Positions 1-7,805 of a DNA stretch of 64,000 bases are shown one piece after another. The notes beneath the pieces were generated by a model. The model did no database searches, was not told the DNA's origin, and worked only from the letters and a program-made list of their open reading frames with translations. The DNA lies in the NCBI RefSeq assembly GCF_000744185.1, contig NZ_JQLL01000001.1, positions 558,001 to 622,000 of the forward strand. Reading direction: 5' to 3'. The DNA is from Carnobacterium funditum DSM 5970. Lineage in GTDB: Bacteria; Bacillota; Bacilli; Lactobacillales; Carnobacteriaceae. The position numbers and the translations under genes were made by a program. Position 1 is the first letter of the stretch. Every line of letters starts with the position of its first letter.

Positions 1-462
1 CCCTTTTGTGCCAATTGCAATTGAAATATTACCTGCAACCATGTTGCCTATTGCCATTGGAACGAAAAGTGGCGCCACACGTTGCGGTCCTTTATCGTGC
101 ATTTTTATAATTTGTTCTTGCATCGCATTTAATCCACCAATACCAGAACCTACAATTACTCCAAAACGATCCATATCCGTTTTTTCTGTATCAATTCCAC
201 TCATCTCAACAGCTTGGACAGCTGCAGCAACACCGTATTTAGAAAATTCATCCATTCTTTTAGCGATTTTGCGAGGCATATAATTTGTTGGATCAAAATC
301 TTTTAATTCGCCAGCAACACTTATCCCTGTTTCAGTTGCATCAAATTTCGTAATTGGTCCAATGCCATTTTTACCTACTTTTAACCCTTCCCAAAATTCA
401 TTAACTGAATTGCCTAAAGGGGTAACTGCACCCATTCCTGTAATTACTACACGATTTGTCAT
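1..462 (-). CDS. fabF: 3-oxoacyl-ACP synthase II, N-terminal part (runs off the left edge)
   Basis: This is the N-terminal ~154 residues of the condensing enzyme KAS II, which elongates acyl-ACP with malonyl-ACP in type II fatty acid synthesis in the cytoplasm. The visible start is MTNRVVITGMGAVTPLGN, the classic KAS II opening, and later GVIVGSGIGG and the family's MPRKIAKRMDEF stretch are visible. The catalytic Cys and the two His residues lie beyond the window. The start ATG follows AAAGGAGACTTTATA. It sits 16 bp downstream of fabG in the same orientation, so it belongs to the fab operon; acc genes would be expected further left. Confidence 0.95.
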   Translation of the reverse strand, partial: MTNRVVITGMGAVTPLGNSVNEFWEGLKVGKNGIGPITKFDATETGISVAGELKDFDPTNYMPRKIAKRMDEFSKYGVAAAVQAVEMSGIDTEKTDMDRFGVIVGSGIGGLNAMQEQIIKMHDKGPQRVAPLFVPMAIGNMVAGNISIAIGTKG

Positions 463-478
463 TATAAAGTCTCCTTTT

Positions 479-1216
479 CTAACCATTCATTACCATACCA
501 CCGTCAACATTGATTACTTGACCGGTAATATAGTTATTTTCACTTAAAAATACTGCTACACGAGCAACATCATCGACATTCCCAAAACGTTTTAACGGAA
601 CTTGCCCTACTGCTAATTCTTTCATTTTATCTGATAGTACATCTGTCATTTCTGTTTCAATAAAACCTGGCGCGATAGCATTAACTGTGATTCCTCTAGC
701 AGCTAATTCTCTAGCAGCTGATTTTGTTAAACCAATAACACCTGCTTTGCTGGCAGCATAGTTGGCTTGACCAACGTTTCCTACTAAACCAACTACACTA
801 GACATATTGATAATCGTACCACTTCGTTGCTTTAACATAACTTTTGTTGCGTGACGGATAGTATTAAATGTTCCTTTTAGATTGACTGAAAGAGTTTGAT
901 CAAAATCATCCTCAGACATACGCATCAAAAGTTTATCATTGGTGATTCCTGCATTGTTTACTAAAACATCAACACTACCAAAAACTTCTTTGGTTTCGTC
1001 AATCAACTGTTTCGCTTTATCAAAATCACTCATATCTCCTAAAATGGTATGAACTTTTGCTCCATAAGATTCGATTTCTGTAATTAATTCGGCGGGGATA
1101 GGATTACGACCATTTAATACAATGTTCGCACCTGTTTTTGCAAAAGCTATGGCAATTGCTTTACCTATTCCTCTTGAACTACCAGTAACAATAACTGTTT
1201 TATTTTCTGTCGTCAT
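479..1216 (-). CDS. fabG: 3-oxoacyl-ACP reductase
   Basis: NADPH-dependent reduction of 3-oxoacyl-ACP to 3-hydroxyacyl-ACP. The 245-residue length is typical of a short-chain dehydrogenase. Visible motifs are TGSSRGIG (cofactor-binding glycine motif, residues ~11-18), NNAG (~87-90), the catalytic Ser in INMSSVVG and the YAASK catalytic Tyr/Lys pair. The C-terminal YITGQVINVDGGM is characteristic of FabG. The ATG is preceded by AAAAAAGGAATGAGCAT. It lies between fabD and fabF, fixing its role in the pathway rather than a stand-alone SDR. Confidence 0.96.
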   Translation of the reverse strand: MTTENKTVIVTGSSRGIGKAIAIAFAKTGANIVLNGRNPIPAELITEIESYGAKVHTILGDMSDFDKAKQLIDETKEVFGSVDVLVNNAGITNDKLLMRMSEDDFDQTLSVNLKGTFNTIRHATKVMLKQRSGTIINMSSVVGLVGNVGQANYAASKAGVIGLTKSAARELAARGITVNAIAPGFIETEMTDVLSDKMKELAVGQVPLKRFGNVDDVARVAVFLSENNYITGQVINVDGGMVMNG

Positions 1217-1274
1217 ATGCTCATTCCTTTTTTAAAAGATAATGACTGCACTGCTTTGAACAATTCCAGTCATT

Positions 1275-2207
1275 TTATAGTGTCGTTAATTTAGTTAGTG
1301 TTTTTTCTAAAGATATTTTATTTTCAACATTCATAGTCGTCACAGATTTATCAATTTTTTTAATAAAACTACTCAATGTTTTACCTGGACCAACTTCAAT
1401 AAACGTGTCTACGCCTAAATCAATCATTTTTCTAACACTGTCTTCCCAATAAACTGGGGACATAACTTGCTTGACCATAATTTCGGCAATTTCTTCTTTA
1501 GATGAAAATTCTTTAGCCGTTGTATTGCTAACGATTGTTAATGTCGGTTCATTAATTGTTATGTGTTCAATTTCTTTCGCCAATTGTTCTGCTGCCGGAG
1601 CAAGTAAAGAGGTATGAAATGGTCCACTTACTTGTAGTGGAACAACTCGTTTAGCGCCTTTTTCTAATAAAAGTTCTCCAGCTTTTTCGACTGCCTCTTC
1701 TAGACCAGCAATGACAATTTGACCAGGCATGTTATAGTTTGCAGGGGAAACAACGCCTAAATTACTGGCTTCTTCACAGGCTTCGATAATACTAGCGCGA
1801 TCTAATCCCATTACCGCACTCATAGCGCCTAGACCTTCCGGAACAGCTTCTGTCATATACTGTCCTCTTTTTTTAACTAGTTTGACTGCTGTTTGGAAAT
1901 CTAATACCTCAGCTTTGACAAAAGCACTGTACTCTCCAAGACTAAGACCCGCCACCACTTCTGGCACTATCCCTTTTTCCCTTAACAAAGCATCTATTGC
2001 TAGACTAAGAGTTAAGATAGCTGGTTGTGTATAGGTTGTTTTATTGAGTAAGTCGTTTTCTTCAAAACAAAGAGCCGCTACATCCATATGTAAGGCTGTA
2101 CTAGCTTCATCAAATACAGTTCTAACTACTTCATACTCTTCATAAAGATCTTGGCCCATTCCTGAATATTGGGCACCTTGACCACTGTATACAAAAGCAA
2201 TCTTCAT
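1275..2207 (-). CDS. fabD: Malonyl-CoA:ACP transacylase
   Basis: Transfers malonyl groups from CoA to ACP, supplying the extender unit for FabH and FabF. The protein is 310 residues, as expected. GQGAQ near residue 10 and the nucleophile motif GLSLGE near residue 90 are present, together with the catalytic His in GPFHTSLL (~198). The C-terminal region has the conserved EVGPGKTL. The ATG follows TTAGGAGTCATACAA. A terminator-like hairpin and a possible internal promoter lie immediately upstream (see 2234-2340), so fabD-fabG-fabF may be partly uncoupled from fabK and the genes before it. Confidence 0.96.
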   Translation of the reverse strand: MKIAFVYSGQGAQYSGMGQDLYEEYEVVRTVFDEASTALHMDVAALCFEENDLLNKTTYTQPAILTLSLAIDALLREKGIVPEVVAGLSLGEYSAFVKAEVLDFQTAVKLVKKRGQYMTEAVPEGLGAMSAVMGLDRASIIEACEEASNLGVVSPANYNMPGQIVIAGLEEAVEKAGELLLEKGAKRVVPLQVSGPFHTSLLAPAAEQLAKEIEHITINEPTLTIVSNTTAKEFSSKEEIAEIMVKQVMSPVYWEDSVRKMIDLGVDTFIEVGPGKTLSSFIKKIDKSVTTMNVENKISLEKTLTKLTTL

Positions 2208-2233
2208 TTGTATGACTCCTAACTATTAAGCTT

Positions 2234-2239
2234 ATTATA
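2234..2239 (-). promoter_or_regulatory. Possible internal promoter before fabD (-10 only)
   Basis: A perfect TATAAT lies on the minus strand about 27 bp before the fabD start, downstream of the hairpin at 2281-2340. I see no convincing -35 box at normal spacing, so this is a weak suggestion based on position. Confidence 0.3.
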
Positions 2240-2280
2240 AAAAAATTAAACTAAGTTATTATTTAGCTATTCTTTCATTT

Positions 2281-2340
2281 AAAAAAATACCAGAAATCCT
2301 TGGAAGCCAATAGGAACTTCTTTCAGCTTTCTGATATTTT
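2281..2340 (-). terminator. Terminator or attenuator hairpin between fabK and fabD
   Basis: On the minus strand, AUAUCAGAAA (2328-2337) pairs with UUUCUGGUAU (2287-2296), with one G-U pair. A run of T follows directly. The ~30-nt loop itself contains a short GAAG/CUUC hairpin. The form is that of an intrinsic terminator placed inside the operon, 14 bp after the fabK stop. It may give partial termination rather than an operon end, because fabD has no strong promoter of its own. Confidence 0.65.
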
Positions 2341-2353
2341 CATTAATAAAGCA

Positions 2354-3322
2354 TTACTTATTTAAAAGACCCAATAGGCCCGCTTGTTTTTCTACAACTA
2401 TTTTGTATTCATCCATTAATTCATGAATGATTTCCTCACAGCTTTGCTCTTTTTTGACTAGTCCAGCACTTTGTCCAGACATAAATGAGCCACTAACTTT
2501 ATCGCCATCTACTACAGCCTTTTTCAAAGCGCCTTTTCCTAATGCTTCTAAAAGAGAAAGGTCCGGTTTTTCATCACTTGTAATAGATTTTTCTACTTTT
2601 AAGTATTCTCTTGTTAGTTTATTCCGCAATACTCTTACTGGATGTCCTGTAATCAATCCGGTTACGACAGTATCAATATCTTTTGCTTTTAAGATAAAAT
2701 CTTTAAAGTTTCTATGAGCATTACACTCATAAGCAACAACAAATCTTGTACCTAGCTGAGCTGCAGAAGCACCTAAAGCCATAACAGCTGCTACTCCACG
2801 TCCATCTGCAATACCACCAGCTGCAATAACTGGTATAGAGACCTGATCAACCACTTGGGGAACAAGATTCATAGTCGTTGTTTTACCGATATGACCGCCT
2901 GCTTCCATTCCTTCACAGATAACAGCATCTGCACCTTCTTGTTGCATTCTTCTAGCTAAAGCAACAGAAGCTACTACAGGGATCACAACAGTGCCAGCAG
3001 CTTTGAATTGTTCCATGTATCTTCCTGGACTACCCGCACCTGTTGTAACGACTCTTATCTTCTCTTCGCAGACTAATTTTACAACTCCATCTACGTGAGG
3101 TGAAAGAAGTAAAACATTTATACCAAAAGGTTTATCTGTTAATTTTTTTGTTTCAGCGATTAATCCACGAACAGTCTCTACGTCAGCATGTCCACAAGCT
3201 AAAACACCTAATCCACCTGCATTTGATACTGCACTTACTAGACTTGGGTCTGCAACCCAAGACATTGCACCTTGGATAATAGGATATTTAATACCAAGTT
3301 TTTCGATTAATTCAGCTTGCAT
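2354..3322 (-). CDS. fabK: Enoyl-ACP reductase II (FMN-dependent)
   Basis: Reduces trans-2-enoyl-ACP to acyl-ACP, the last step of each elongation round. The 322-residue sequence is a nitronate-monooxygenase-like TIM barrel. It opens MQAELIEKLGIKYPIIQGAM and has GGLGVLACG, CEGMEAGGHIG and VIAAGGIADGRG, the FMN phosphate-binding region seen in FabK. FabK replaces triclosan-sensitive FabI in many Lactobacillales. The ATG follows AGGAATCCTGT. It is 30 bp downstream of acpP and shares its promoter at 5177-5205 unless an internal promoter exists. Confidence 0.95.
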   Translation of the reverse strand: MQAELIEKLGIKYPIIQGAMSWVADPSLVSAVSNAGGLGVLACGHADVETVRGLIAETKKLTDKPFGINVLLLSPHVDGVVKLVCEEKIRVVTTGAGSPGRYMEQFKAAGTVVIPVVASVALARRMQQEGADAVICEGMEAGGHIGKTTTMNLVPQVVDQVSIPVIAAGGIADGRGVAAVMALGASAAQLGTRFVVAYECNAHRNFKDFILKAKDIDTVVTGLITGHPVRVLRNKLTREYLKVEKSITSDEKPDLSLLEALGKGALKKAVVDGDKVSGSFMSGQSAGLVKKEQSCEEIIHELMDEYKIVVEKQAGLLGLLNK

Positions 3323-3352
3323 ACAGGATTCCTACTTTCTCATTGTTTCTAC

Positions 3353-3583
3353 TTATTTTTTAGCTAATTCAGCTTCTACAAATGTTGCGATATCTTGAAC
3401 GGTGTTTAAACCTTCTTCTGATTCAATTTTGATATCAAATTCATCTTCAATATCATTAATAATTTGGAATAAATCTAAACTATCTGCTTCTAAGTCCTCA
3501 CGGAAATTGGTCGCTAATTGTACTTCTTCTTCCTCTTTGTCTAATTGGTCCACGATAATTGCTTGAATTTTTTCGAATGTCAT
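3353..3583 (-). CDS. acpP: Acyl carrier protein
   Basis: Small acidic carrier of growing acyl chains. I chose the ATG giving a 76-residue protein because GGAGGAAACAAAA lies just before it. The phosphopantetheine attachment site is the Ser in [10 protein letters not shown] (around residue 37). Many ACPs have DSLDMVEL here, so DSLDLFQI is a lineage variant. It sits between fabH and fabK in the fab operon, so it is the fatty-acid ACP rather than a D-alanyl or polyketide carrier. Confidence 0.95.
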   Translation of the reverse strand: MTFEKIQAIIVDQLDKEEEEVQLATNFREDLEADSLDLFQIINDIEDEFDIKIESEEGLNTVQDIATFVEAELAKK

Positions 3584-3655
3584 TTTTGTTTCCTCCATAT
3601 AATATAATTTTTTTGCTTAATTTTATAGCTTAGGCCAACTACTTATTTCTTTTTA

Positions 3656-4636
3656 TTAAATTCGGATTAGTATTGAACCCCAAGTGAGTCCTCCACCAAA
3701 TCCAGTTAATATAATTTTTTTACCTGTTCCCAGAACCAAGTCACCTGATGAAACGAGTTCATCAAATAAAATTGGAATACTAGCTGCAGAAGTATTTCCG
3801 TAATTGGAAATATTTAAAGCAAATTGTTCAAATGGTATTTTTAATTTTTTAGCAATGGCTTGGATAATACGAGAATTGGCTTGATGTGGTAAAATCCGTT
3901 CGACATCTGATAAATCAATCCCTGCAGTTTCAACAACCGCTTTGATACTTTTTGGTACGCTGCGTATTGCAAAATCAAATATTGCTCTACCTTCCATTTT
4001 CAAGTGGATATCTGCTGGATTTTTTTCATTTTGACTATAAGGATTAGAAACAGGTAATGCACCAGTTGTTAAAGCTAAACCGCGACTACCGTCAGAATGA
4101 ATATCTTCTGCTATAAAACTGCCTTGCGAAGAGGTGTTCTCTAGCAATACACCGCCAGCACCATCTCCAAATAAAACAGCCGTACCACGATCATCCCAGT
4201 CTATGATTTTAGACATTACTTCGCCACCCAAGACTAAAGCATAGTGAAATTTACCACTACTTAACATTTTTTCAGCAACGGATAACGCATAGATGAAACC
4301 TGAACAAGCTGCACTTACATCAAAAGCCATACTTTTACTTGCTCCGATATAATCTTGTACCAAACAAGCTGTTGAAGGACTTAAATAATCAGGAGACATT
4401 GTTGCAACAATAATTAAATCAACTTTATCAGCTGAAATAGTAGCTTTTCCTAAAACATTTAGAGCTGCCTTTCCACATAAAACTGATGTATTTTCAGTTT
4501 CGCTTATTCGTCGATTTTCAATTCCTGTTCTCGTTTTAATCCATTCATCACTCGTATCCATCATAGTTTCCAACAATCTATTAGAAACTACTTTTTTTGG
4601 AACATAACTTCCGGTACCAATAATTTTTGCTTGCAT
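3656..4636 (-). CDS. fabH: 3-oxoacyl-ACP synthase III
   Basis: Starts fatty acid synthesis by condensing acyl-CoA with malonyl-ACP. The catalytic Cys is in AFDVSAACSGF (~residue 112). The His of LPHQANSRII and the Asn of ISNYGNTSAAS complete the Cys-His-Asn triad. GSYVPKKVVSN and DEWIKTRTGIENRR are typical FabH N-terminal blocks. A TTG 9 bp upstream is an alternative start; I prefer the ATG. It follows fabT by 17 bp and shares its promoter. Confidence 0.95.
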   Translation of the reverse strand: MQAKIIGTGSYVPKKVVSNRLLETMMDTSDEWIKTRTGIENRRISETENTSVLCGKAALNVLGKATISADKVDLIIVATMSPDYLSPSTACLVQDYIGASKSMAFDVSAACSGFIYALSVAEKMLSSGKFHYALVLGGEVMSKIIDWDDRGTAVLFGDGAGGVLLENTSSQGSFIAEDIHSDGSRGLALTTGALPVSNPYSQNEKNPADIHLKMEGRAIFDFAIRSVPKSIKAVVETAGIDLSDVERILPHQANSRIIQAIAKKLKIPFEQFALNISNYGNTSAASIPILFDELVSSGDLVLGTGKKIILTGFGGGLTWGSILIRI

Positions 4637-4653
4637 CCAGTTCAACTCTGTTC

Positions 4654-5106
4654 TTATAAATTATTTTTTATTTCGTCCAGAAAACTATGCAGATTTCTTA
4701 AACCTTTAATTAATGTTTCAGCCTCTTTTTCTTGCATTCCAGTAATAGTTTCATTGACCATGTTACGATGAAATTTATCATGTACTCGATAAAGTAGTCT
4801 ACCTTTGTTTGTAAGACCTAGTTTAACAACTCTACGATCTTTTTCACTTCTGATCCGTTCAACATATCCTTTTTTAACAAGATTATTAACCGAAACGGTT
4901 AGTGTCCCTGCAGTAATGGCTAACTTTTTTGCAACTTCTGAAGTTGTATTAATGCGATCCATTCCGATAGCTTCAATTGTATGCATTTCTTTTATTGAAA
5001 TATCTTTAAACGTACTACCTTGAAGGGCATTTTCTTCAATCATTATAATTTCGTTAAATATCGTAATCAAGTAAGCATTTATTTCATGCTCCAATGCTTT
5101 GTCCAC
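4654..5106 (-). CDS. fabT: MarR-family regulator of fatty acid synthesis
   Basis: A 150-residue MarR-type winged-helix repressor. The HTH region includes TSEVAKKLAITAGTLTVSVNNLVKKGYVER, with the wing RSEKDRRVVKLGLT following. Its place as first gene of the fab operon, together with two FabT-type palindromes over its own promoter, identifies it as FabT. In related bacteria FabT uses long-chain acyl-ACP as corepressor. The GTG start follows GGAGGAGTTGAT. It is expected to control itself and the downstream fab genes. Confidence 0.93.
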   Translation of the reverse strand: MDKALEHEINAYLITIFNEIIMIEENALQGSTFKDISIKEMHTIEAIGMDRINTTSEVAKKLAITAGTLTVSVNNLVKKGYVERIRSEKDRRVVKLGLTNKGRLLYRVHDKFHRNMVNETITGMQEKEAETLIKGLRNLHSFLDEIKNNL

Positions 5107-5148
5107 ATCAACTCCTCCGTTCCTTTATTTTACCTACCAATATATTAC

Positions 5149-5205
5149 TTTGAACATCAAACTATTTGACTATCAAACTATATTATTAAAAATGATAACT
5201 GTCAA
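5149..5205 (-). promoter_or_regulatory. fab operon promoter with two FabT operators
   Basis: On the minus strand a -35 TTGACA (5200-5205) is followed after 17 bp by -10 TATAGT (5177-5182). Two 13-bp palindromes of form TTTGA-NN-ATCAAA occur at 5165-5177 (TTTGACTATCAAA) and 5149-5161 (TTTGAACATCAAA), centres 16 bp apart. The first abuts and overlaps the -10 by one base. These match the FabT site known from streptococci and lactococci, so repression by blocking RNA polymerase is the natural reading. Confidence 0.88.
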
Positions 5206-5381
5206 GAAAAAAATTAATTCGATTACTTACTCCCGTATATCCATTTAAATAAAAACACGACTAAAGCCTAGTACATAGCGTTAAGACATGAACTCTTTCA
5301 TAAATAATTTTAATACACTTTTGTATGTTAGGCATAATTCATTTGATATTATTGTATTTTCAAAAAATATATTTTTGCGAA
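5206..5381. other. Intergenic region with no clear gene
   Basis: AT-rich DNA between the fab promoter and the terminator of the next minus-strand gene. I see no open frame with a ribosome binding site, no strong palindrome and no promoter pair. Confidence 0.5.
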
Positions 5382-5414
5382 CAAAAAAAAGACTGAGAAA
5401 AATATCCCAATCTT
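5382..5414 (-). terminator. Intrinsic terminator of the DUF2187-like gene
   Basis: On the minus strand AAGAUUGGGA (5405-5414) pairs over 10 bp, with two G-U pairs, with UCUCAGUCUU (5389-5398). A run of seven T follows. It lies 25 bp after the stop codon of the gene at 5440. Confidence 0.85.
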
Positions 5415-5439
5415 TTTAAAACTATTTATTTAATTGTTT

Positions 5440-5775
5440 TTAATTATGAATAAATTCGACAATATCTTTAAAATTGACAATTGTTTTAGATTCCATGATA
5501 TCTTTCATCTTTTCAGATGATTTTTCCCAGTAGATCTCAACAACAGCACTATTATTTAATAATTTTACAATAGTTCCTGCCATTTTTTCATCTCTAAATA
5601 AAAAGATGATTTTATCACCTAAGTCTGGTCTGAAAGAAGCTTTAATTTCATCAATAATTTCATTTGCTTCATCATATGGCACTCCCAAAAGAGTCGCAAT
5701 TCTTGATTTGCTAGCTCCTTTTCGTAACTCAACCTCAACTAACGATTGAATTTCTTTGGTTATTTTGTCTTCCAC
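5440..5775 (-). CDS. Small protein with a DUF2187-like C-terminal domain
   Basis: Function unknown. I choose a GTG start giving 111 residues (VEDKITKEIQ...), because GAGGGG lies 6 nt before it; an upstream in-frame ATG at 5820 has no ribosome binding site and would place a 15-bp palindrome inside the gene. The N-terminal half is helical (KGASKSRIATLLGVPYDEANEIIDEI, an HTH-like pattern shown here as two parts: KGASKSRIATLLG and VPYDEANEIIDEI). The C-terminal half, GDKIIFLFRDEKMAGTIVKL and following, resembles the small beta-barrel of DUF2187/YkvS proteins. It is monocistronic with its own terminator. Confidence 0.6.
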   Translation of the reverse strand: MEDKITKEIQSLVEVELRKGASKSRIATLLGVPYDEANEIIDEIKASFRPDLGDKIIFLFRDEKMAGTIVKLLNNSAVVEIYWEKSSEKMKDIMESKTIVNFKDIVEFIHN

Positions 5776-5795
5776 ATAAATCCCCTCATTTCTTT

Positions 5796-5810
5796 CGTTC
5801 TTGAAGAACG
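5796..5810. repeat. 15-bp perfect palindrome in the 5' region of the DUF2187-like gene
   Basis: CGTTCTT-G-AAGAACG on the plus strand is a perfect inverted repeat with a single central base. It lies between a minus-strand -10-like TATGAT (about 5839-5844) and the preferred GTG start at 5775. It could be an operator or a leader hairpin. It does not match LexA, HrcA or CtsR consensus as I know them. Confidence 0.6.
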
Positions 5811-5985
5811 TTACCCGCATCTTAAATCGTTTGCTTATCTATCATACCACATTTCTCATTGAAATGAAATAAACGAATAATTTCTCCTTAAGACTATGGT
5901 TAAATACGGGTTTCATTAATAAATATACTTTTAAAAATAGTTTTAGCGGTATTCTTTTATGATATACTGTAAAATTATTTTTAAA

Positions 5986-6250
5986 CAAAAAGAAAGGCCC
6001 AAAAAATGAGCCTTCCCTTTCATTTTGTAGCTAGTCCCTTTAATGCTATTGATTGGTTTAATCGCATGAGATGTTATCTTCTTGTCCCATACTACTTTAT
6101 CTCTTATTGACTTATTCGGTCTAAGGAACTTCGCCACATTATGAAATTTTTTCCAATGATCCAAACTTTCACTTAAAGAGGACCATTGAATAATACTAGA
6201 GTCTAGAAGCTACTCTAGAAAAGAAGACATTGTACCTTGTCCTTCTTTTC
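5986..6250 (-). ncRNA. Candidate structured RNA of about 265 nt
   Basis: A promoter (6257-6285) predicts a transcript starting near 6250 on the minus strand. It opens directly with a hairpin, GAAAAGAAGGACA paired with UGUCUUCUUUUC with one bulged G. Next come CUAGAGU/ACUCUAG (7 bp) and CAAUGGUCC/GGAUCAUUG (9 bp, one G-U, with an inner CUUU/AAAG). It ends in an intrinsic terminator, AAGGCUC (6008-6014) with GGGCCUU (5994-6000) plus T-rich sequence. A 73-codon open frame inside it (5943-6164) has no ribosome binding site and reads past the terminator, so I think the RNA itself is the product. I cannot match it to 6S, tmRNA, SRP or RNase P RNA. Confidence 0.6.
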
Positions 6251-6256
6251 ACTGTT

Positions 6257-6285
6257 ATAGTACCAAAAAAACCCTTACATTGCAA
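6257..6285 (-). promoter_or_regulatory. Promoter of the candidate 265-nt RNA
   Basis: Minus strand: TTGCAA (6280-6285), exactly 17 bp, then TACTAT (6257-6262). The inferred start near 6250 coincides with the first base of the 5' hairpin. Confidence 0.72.
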
Positions 6286-6320
6286 TTTTAACGCTTTACT
6301 TGATTGATATTATTTTCACT

Positions 6321-6878
6321 CTATTCTTTATACATTTTTATAAAAATTTTACCATATAAAAAGAAAGACAACAGTAAAAACAAGCCTATTATTATTATCA
6401 ATATACTAGCTATCAAATCAGAAATAAATGGAAAGGCAATTAAAAAAATGATACAGATATAAAAAATTGCTGTCGCTATCTTTCCATACCACTTAGCCCC
6501 ATCTAATTTTTTTCCTTTACGTAAAAGGATAAGGTTATTAATCATCATAAATAATTCTTTCACTAGGAATAACACGACAATAATTCTCATCCAATTAAAT
6601 TGTCTGGTTAAACAAAACACAACTACTGCTTGCGTTAGCTTATCTGCTACCGGATCTAATAATTTACCTAGTTCAGTAATCTGATGATATTTTCTGGCTA
6701 TCCATCCATCTAGTAAGTCTGTTAGTCCAGATAATAAAATGATAAATGCAGCCAAATAGTATTGCCATGGCTGTGTTGCATTTAAATAAATTATACTAAA
6801 AATTGGAATTAACATTAATCTAATTAAAGATAGTATATTGGGTATGGTAAACCAATCTTTTTTATCAAAAGATAACAC
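6321..6878 (-). CDS. CDP-alcohol phosphatidyltransferase (PgsA-like)
   Basis: An integral membrane enzyme of 185 residues that joins a CDP-activated lipid to an alcohol acceptor. The family signature is complete: DLLDGWIAR followed by GKLLDPVAD (residues ~53-79), the metal-binding Asp residues. Five or six hydrophobic segments are visible. The N-terminus KDWFTIPNILSLIRLMLIP is typical of phosphatidylglycerophosphate synthases, but substrate cannot be fixed from sequence alone; cardiolipin or other head groups are possible. GTG start with GGAG 10 nt upstream. It lies upstream of the candidate RNA, which has its own promoter. Confidence 0.85.
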   Translation of the reverse strand: MLSFDKKDWFTIPNILSLIRLMLIPIFSIIYLNATQPWQYYLAAFIILLSGLTDLLDGWIARKYHQITELGKLLDPVADKLTQAVVVFCLTRQFNWMRIIVVLFLVKELFMMINNLILLRKGKKLDGAKWYGKIATAIFYICIIFLIAFPFISDLIASILIIIIGLFLLLSFFLYGKIFIKMYKE

Positions 6879-7068
6879 AATTACTCAGCTCCTACTCTAT
6901 GCAGGTACTAGACTCACCCTAATTATTTGTAAAGCTATTTTTTAATTAAATTTCTAACGTTGGCGTTTATAAAAATAAGTATCAGTGAATTCATACAGAA
7001 ACTTATTAGTAGGTTTATTCTCACTTTATTTTCCTTTTAGAGTTCCCTTTTCAAAAATACGAGCTCTG

Positions 7069-7788
7069 CTAAATTTCTTCATAATCAAACGAATCAATAG
7101 TATAAATCATCTCATTAAAATCCTTTAAATCATTGAAAATTTCTTCTGTCTCTTTTGGTATGTCAATATAAACTGGCATTGCCGTGTTAGGTTTAAATAT
7201 ACCGAACCTATCTTCCGAAAGAACAAATGTTGCTTTATCTAGAATAACTTCATCTACAGTATTACTAAAGCTAATTGTCATATTTATATTTTTCATTGTC
7301 CTATTTGTTAAATTAACTAAAATAAAAATTGCTTGCGTTTTTCCAGATTCATTTAAGGTCATACCAGTAAAATGTATAGCGACATCATTGGGAATACCAA
7401 TTTTTTCGGCCTGTCTCATTCTCTCTTCAACTTCTTGTAAAACAGGATCACTTTCTAATGTAAATCCATTTTCAATATCAGATTTCTGTGGAACTAAGGG
7501 TATTTCGTCGGTCGTTATGTCTAATATATTTGAATCATTCTTTTCAGAATTCTCCACAATACCACCTGTTCCAGCTCCGCCTGGTTCAGAAGAATCCGTT
7601 GTCGTATCAGCGCTTGACTGCTTTGATTCCATACTAGAAGATGCCGATTCGATGGCACTTTCTTCAAAGCCTTCTTTTGTGATAGAAGATACTACCGAAC
7701 TATTTGAGGAATCTGTGTTGTTTTCTCCAGCTAAATTACATCCACTCATAATTAATGAAATACCTACTATTAGCATTAACTTTTCCAT
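7069..7788 (-). CDS. Lipoprotein with one copy of a repeated ~120-residue module
   Basis: Function unknown. A type II signal peptide ends in the lipobox IMSGC with Cys17, predicting a membrane-anchored protein on the outer face. A Ser/Thr/Glu-rich linker (~18-110) precedes a folded module (~115-239). That module shares a pattern with both modules of the neighbouring lipoprotein: IPNDVAIHFTG near its start, ILVNLTNRT in the middle, RFGIFKPNTAMPVYIDIPKE later and DSFDYEE at the end. The 17-bp gap to the upstream gene and shared orientation indicate co-transcription. The module looks like an extracellular beta-domain; no catalytic motif is evident. Confidence 0.75.
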   Translation of the reverse strand: MEKLMLIVGISLIMSGCNLAGENNTDSSNSSVVSSITKEGFEESAIESASSSMESKQSSADTTTDSSEPGGAGTGGIVENSEKNDSNILDITTDEIPLVPQKSDIENGFTLESDPVLQEVEERMRQAEKIGIPNDVAIHFTGMTLNESGKTQAIFILVNLTNRTMKNINMTISFSNTVDEVILDKATFVLSEDRFGIFKPNTAMPVYIDIPKETEEIFNDLKDFNEMIYTIDSFDYEEI

Positions 7789-7805
7789 GATGCTTCCCTC
7801 CTTAT

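Noticed and set aside
5943-6164. 73-codon open frame inside the candidate RNA
   Set aside because: No ribosome binding site, low-complexity basic composition, and it reads through the terminator hairpin.
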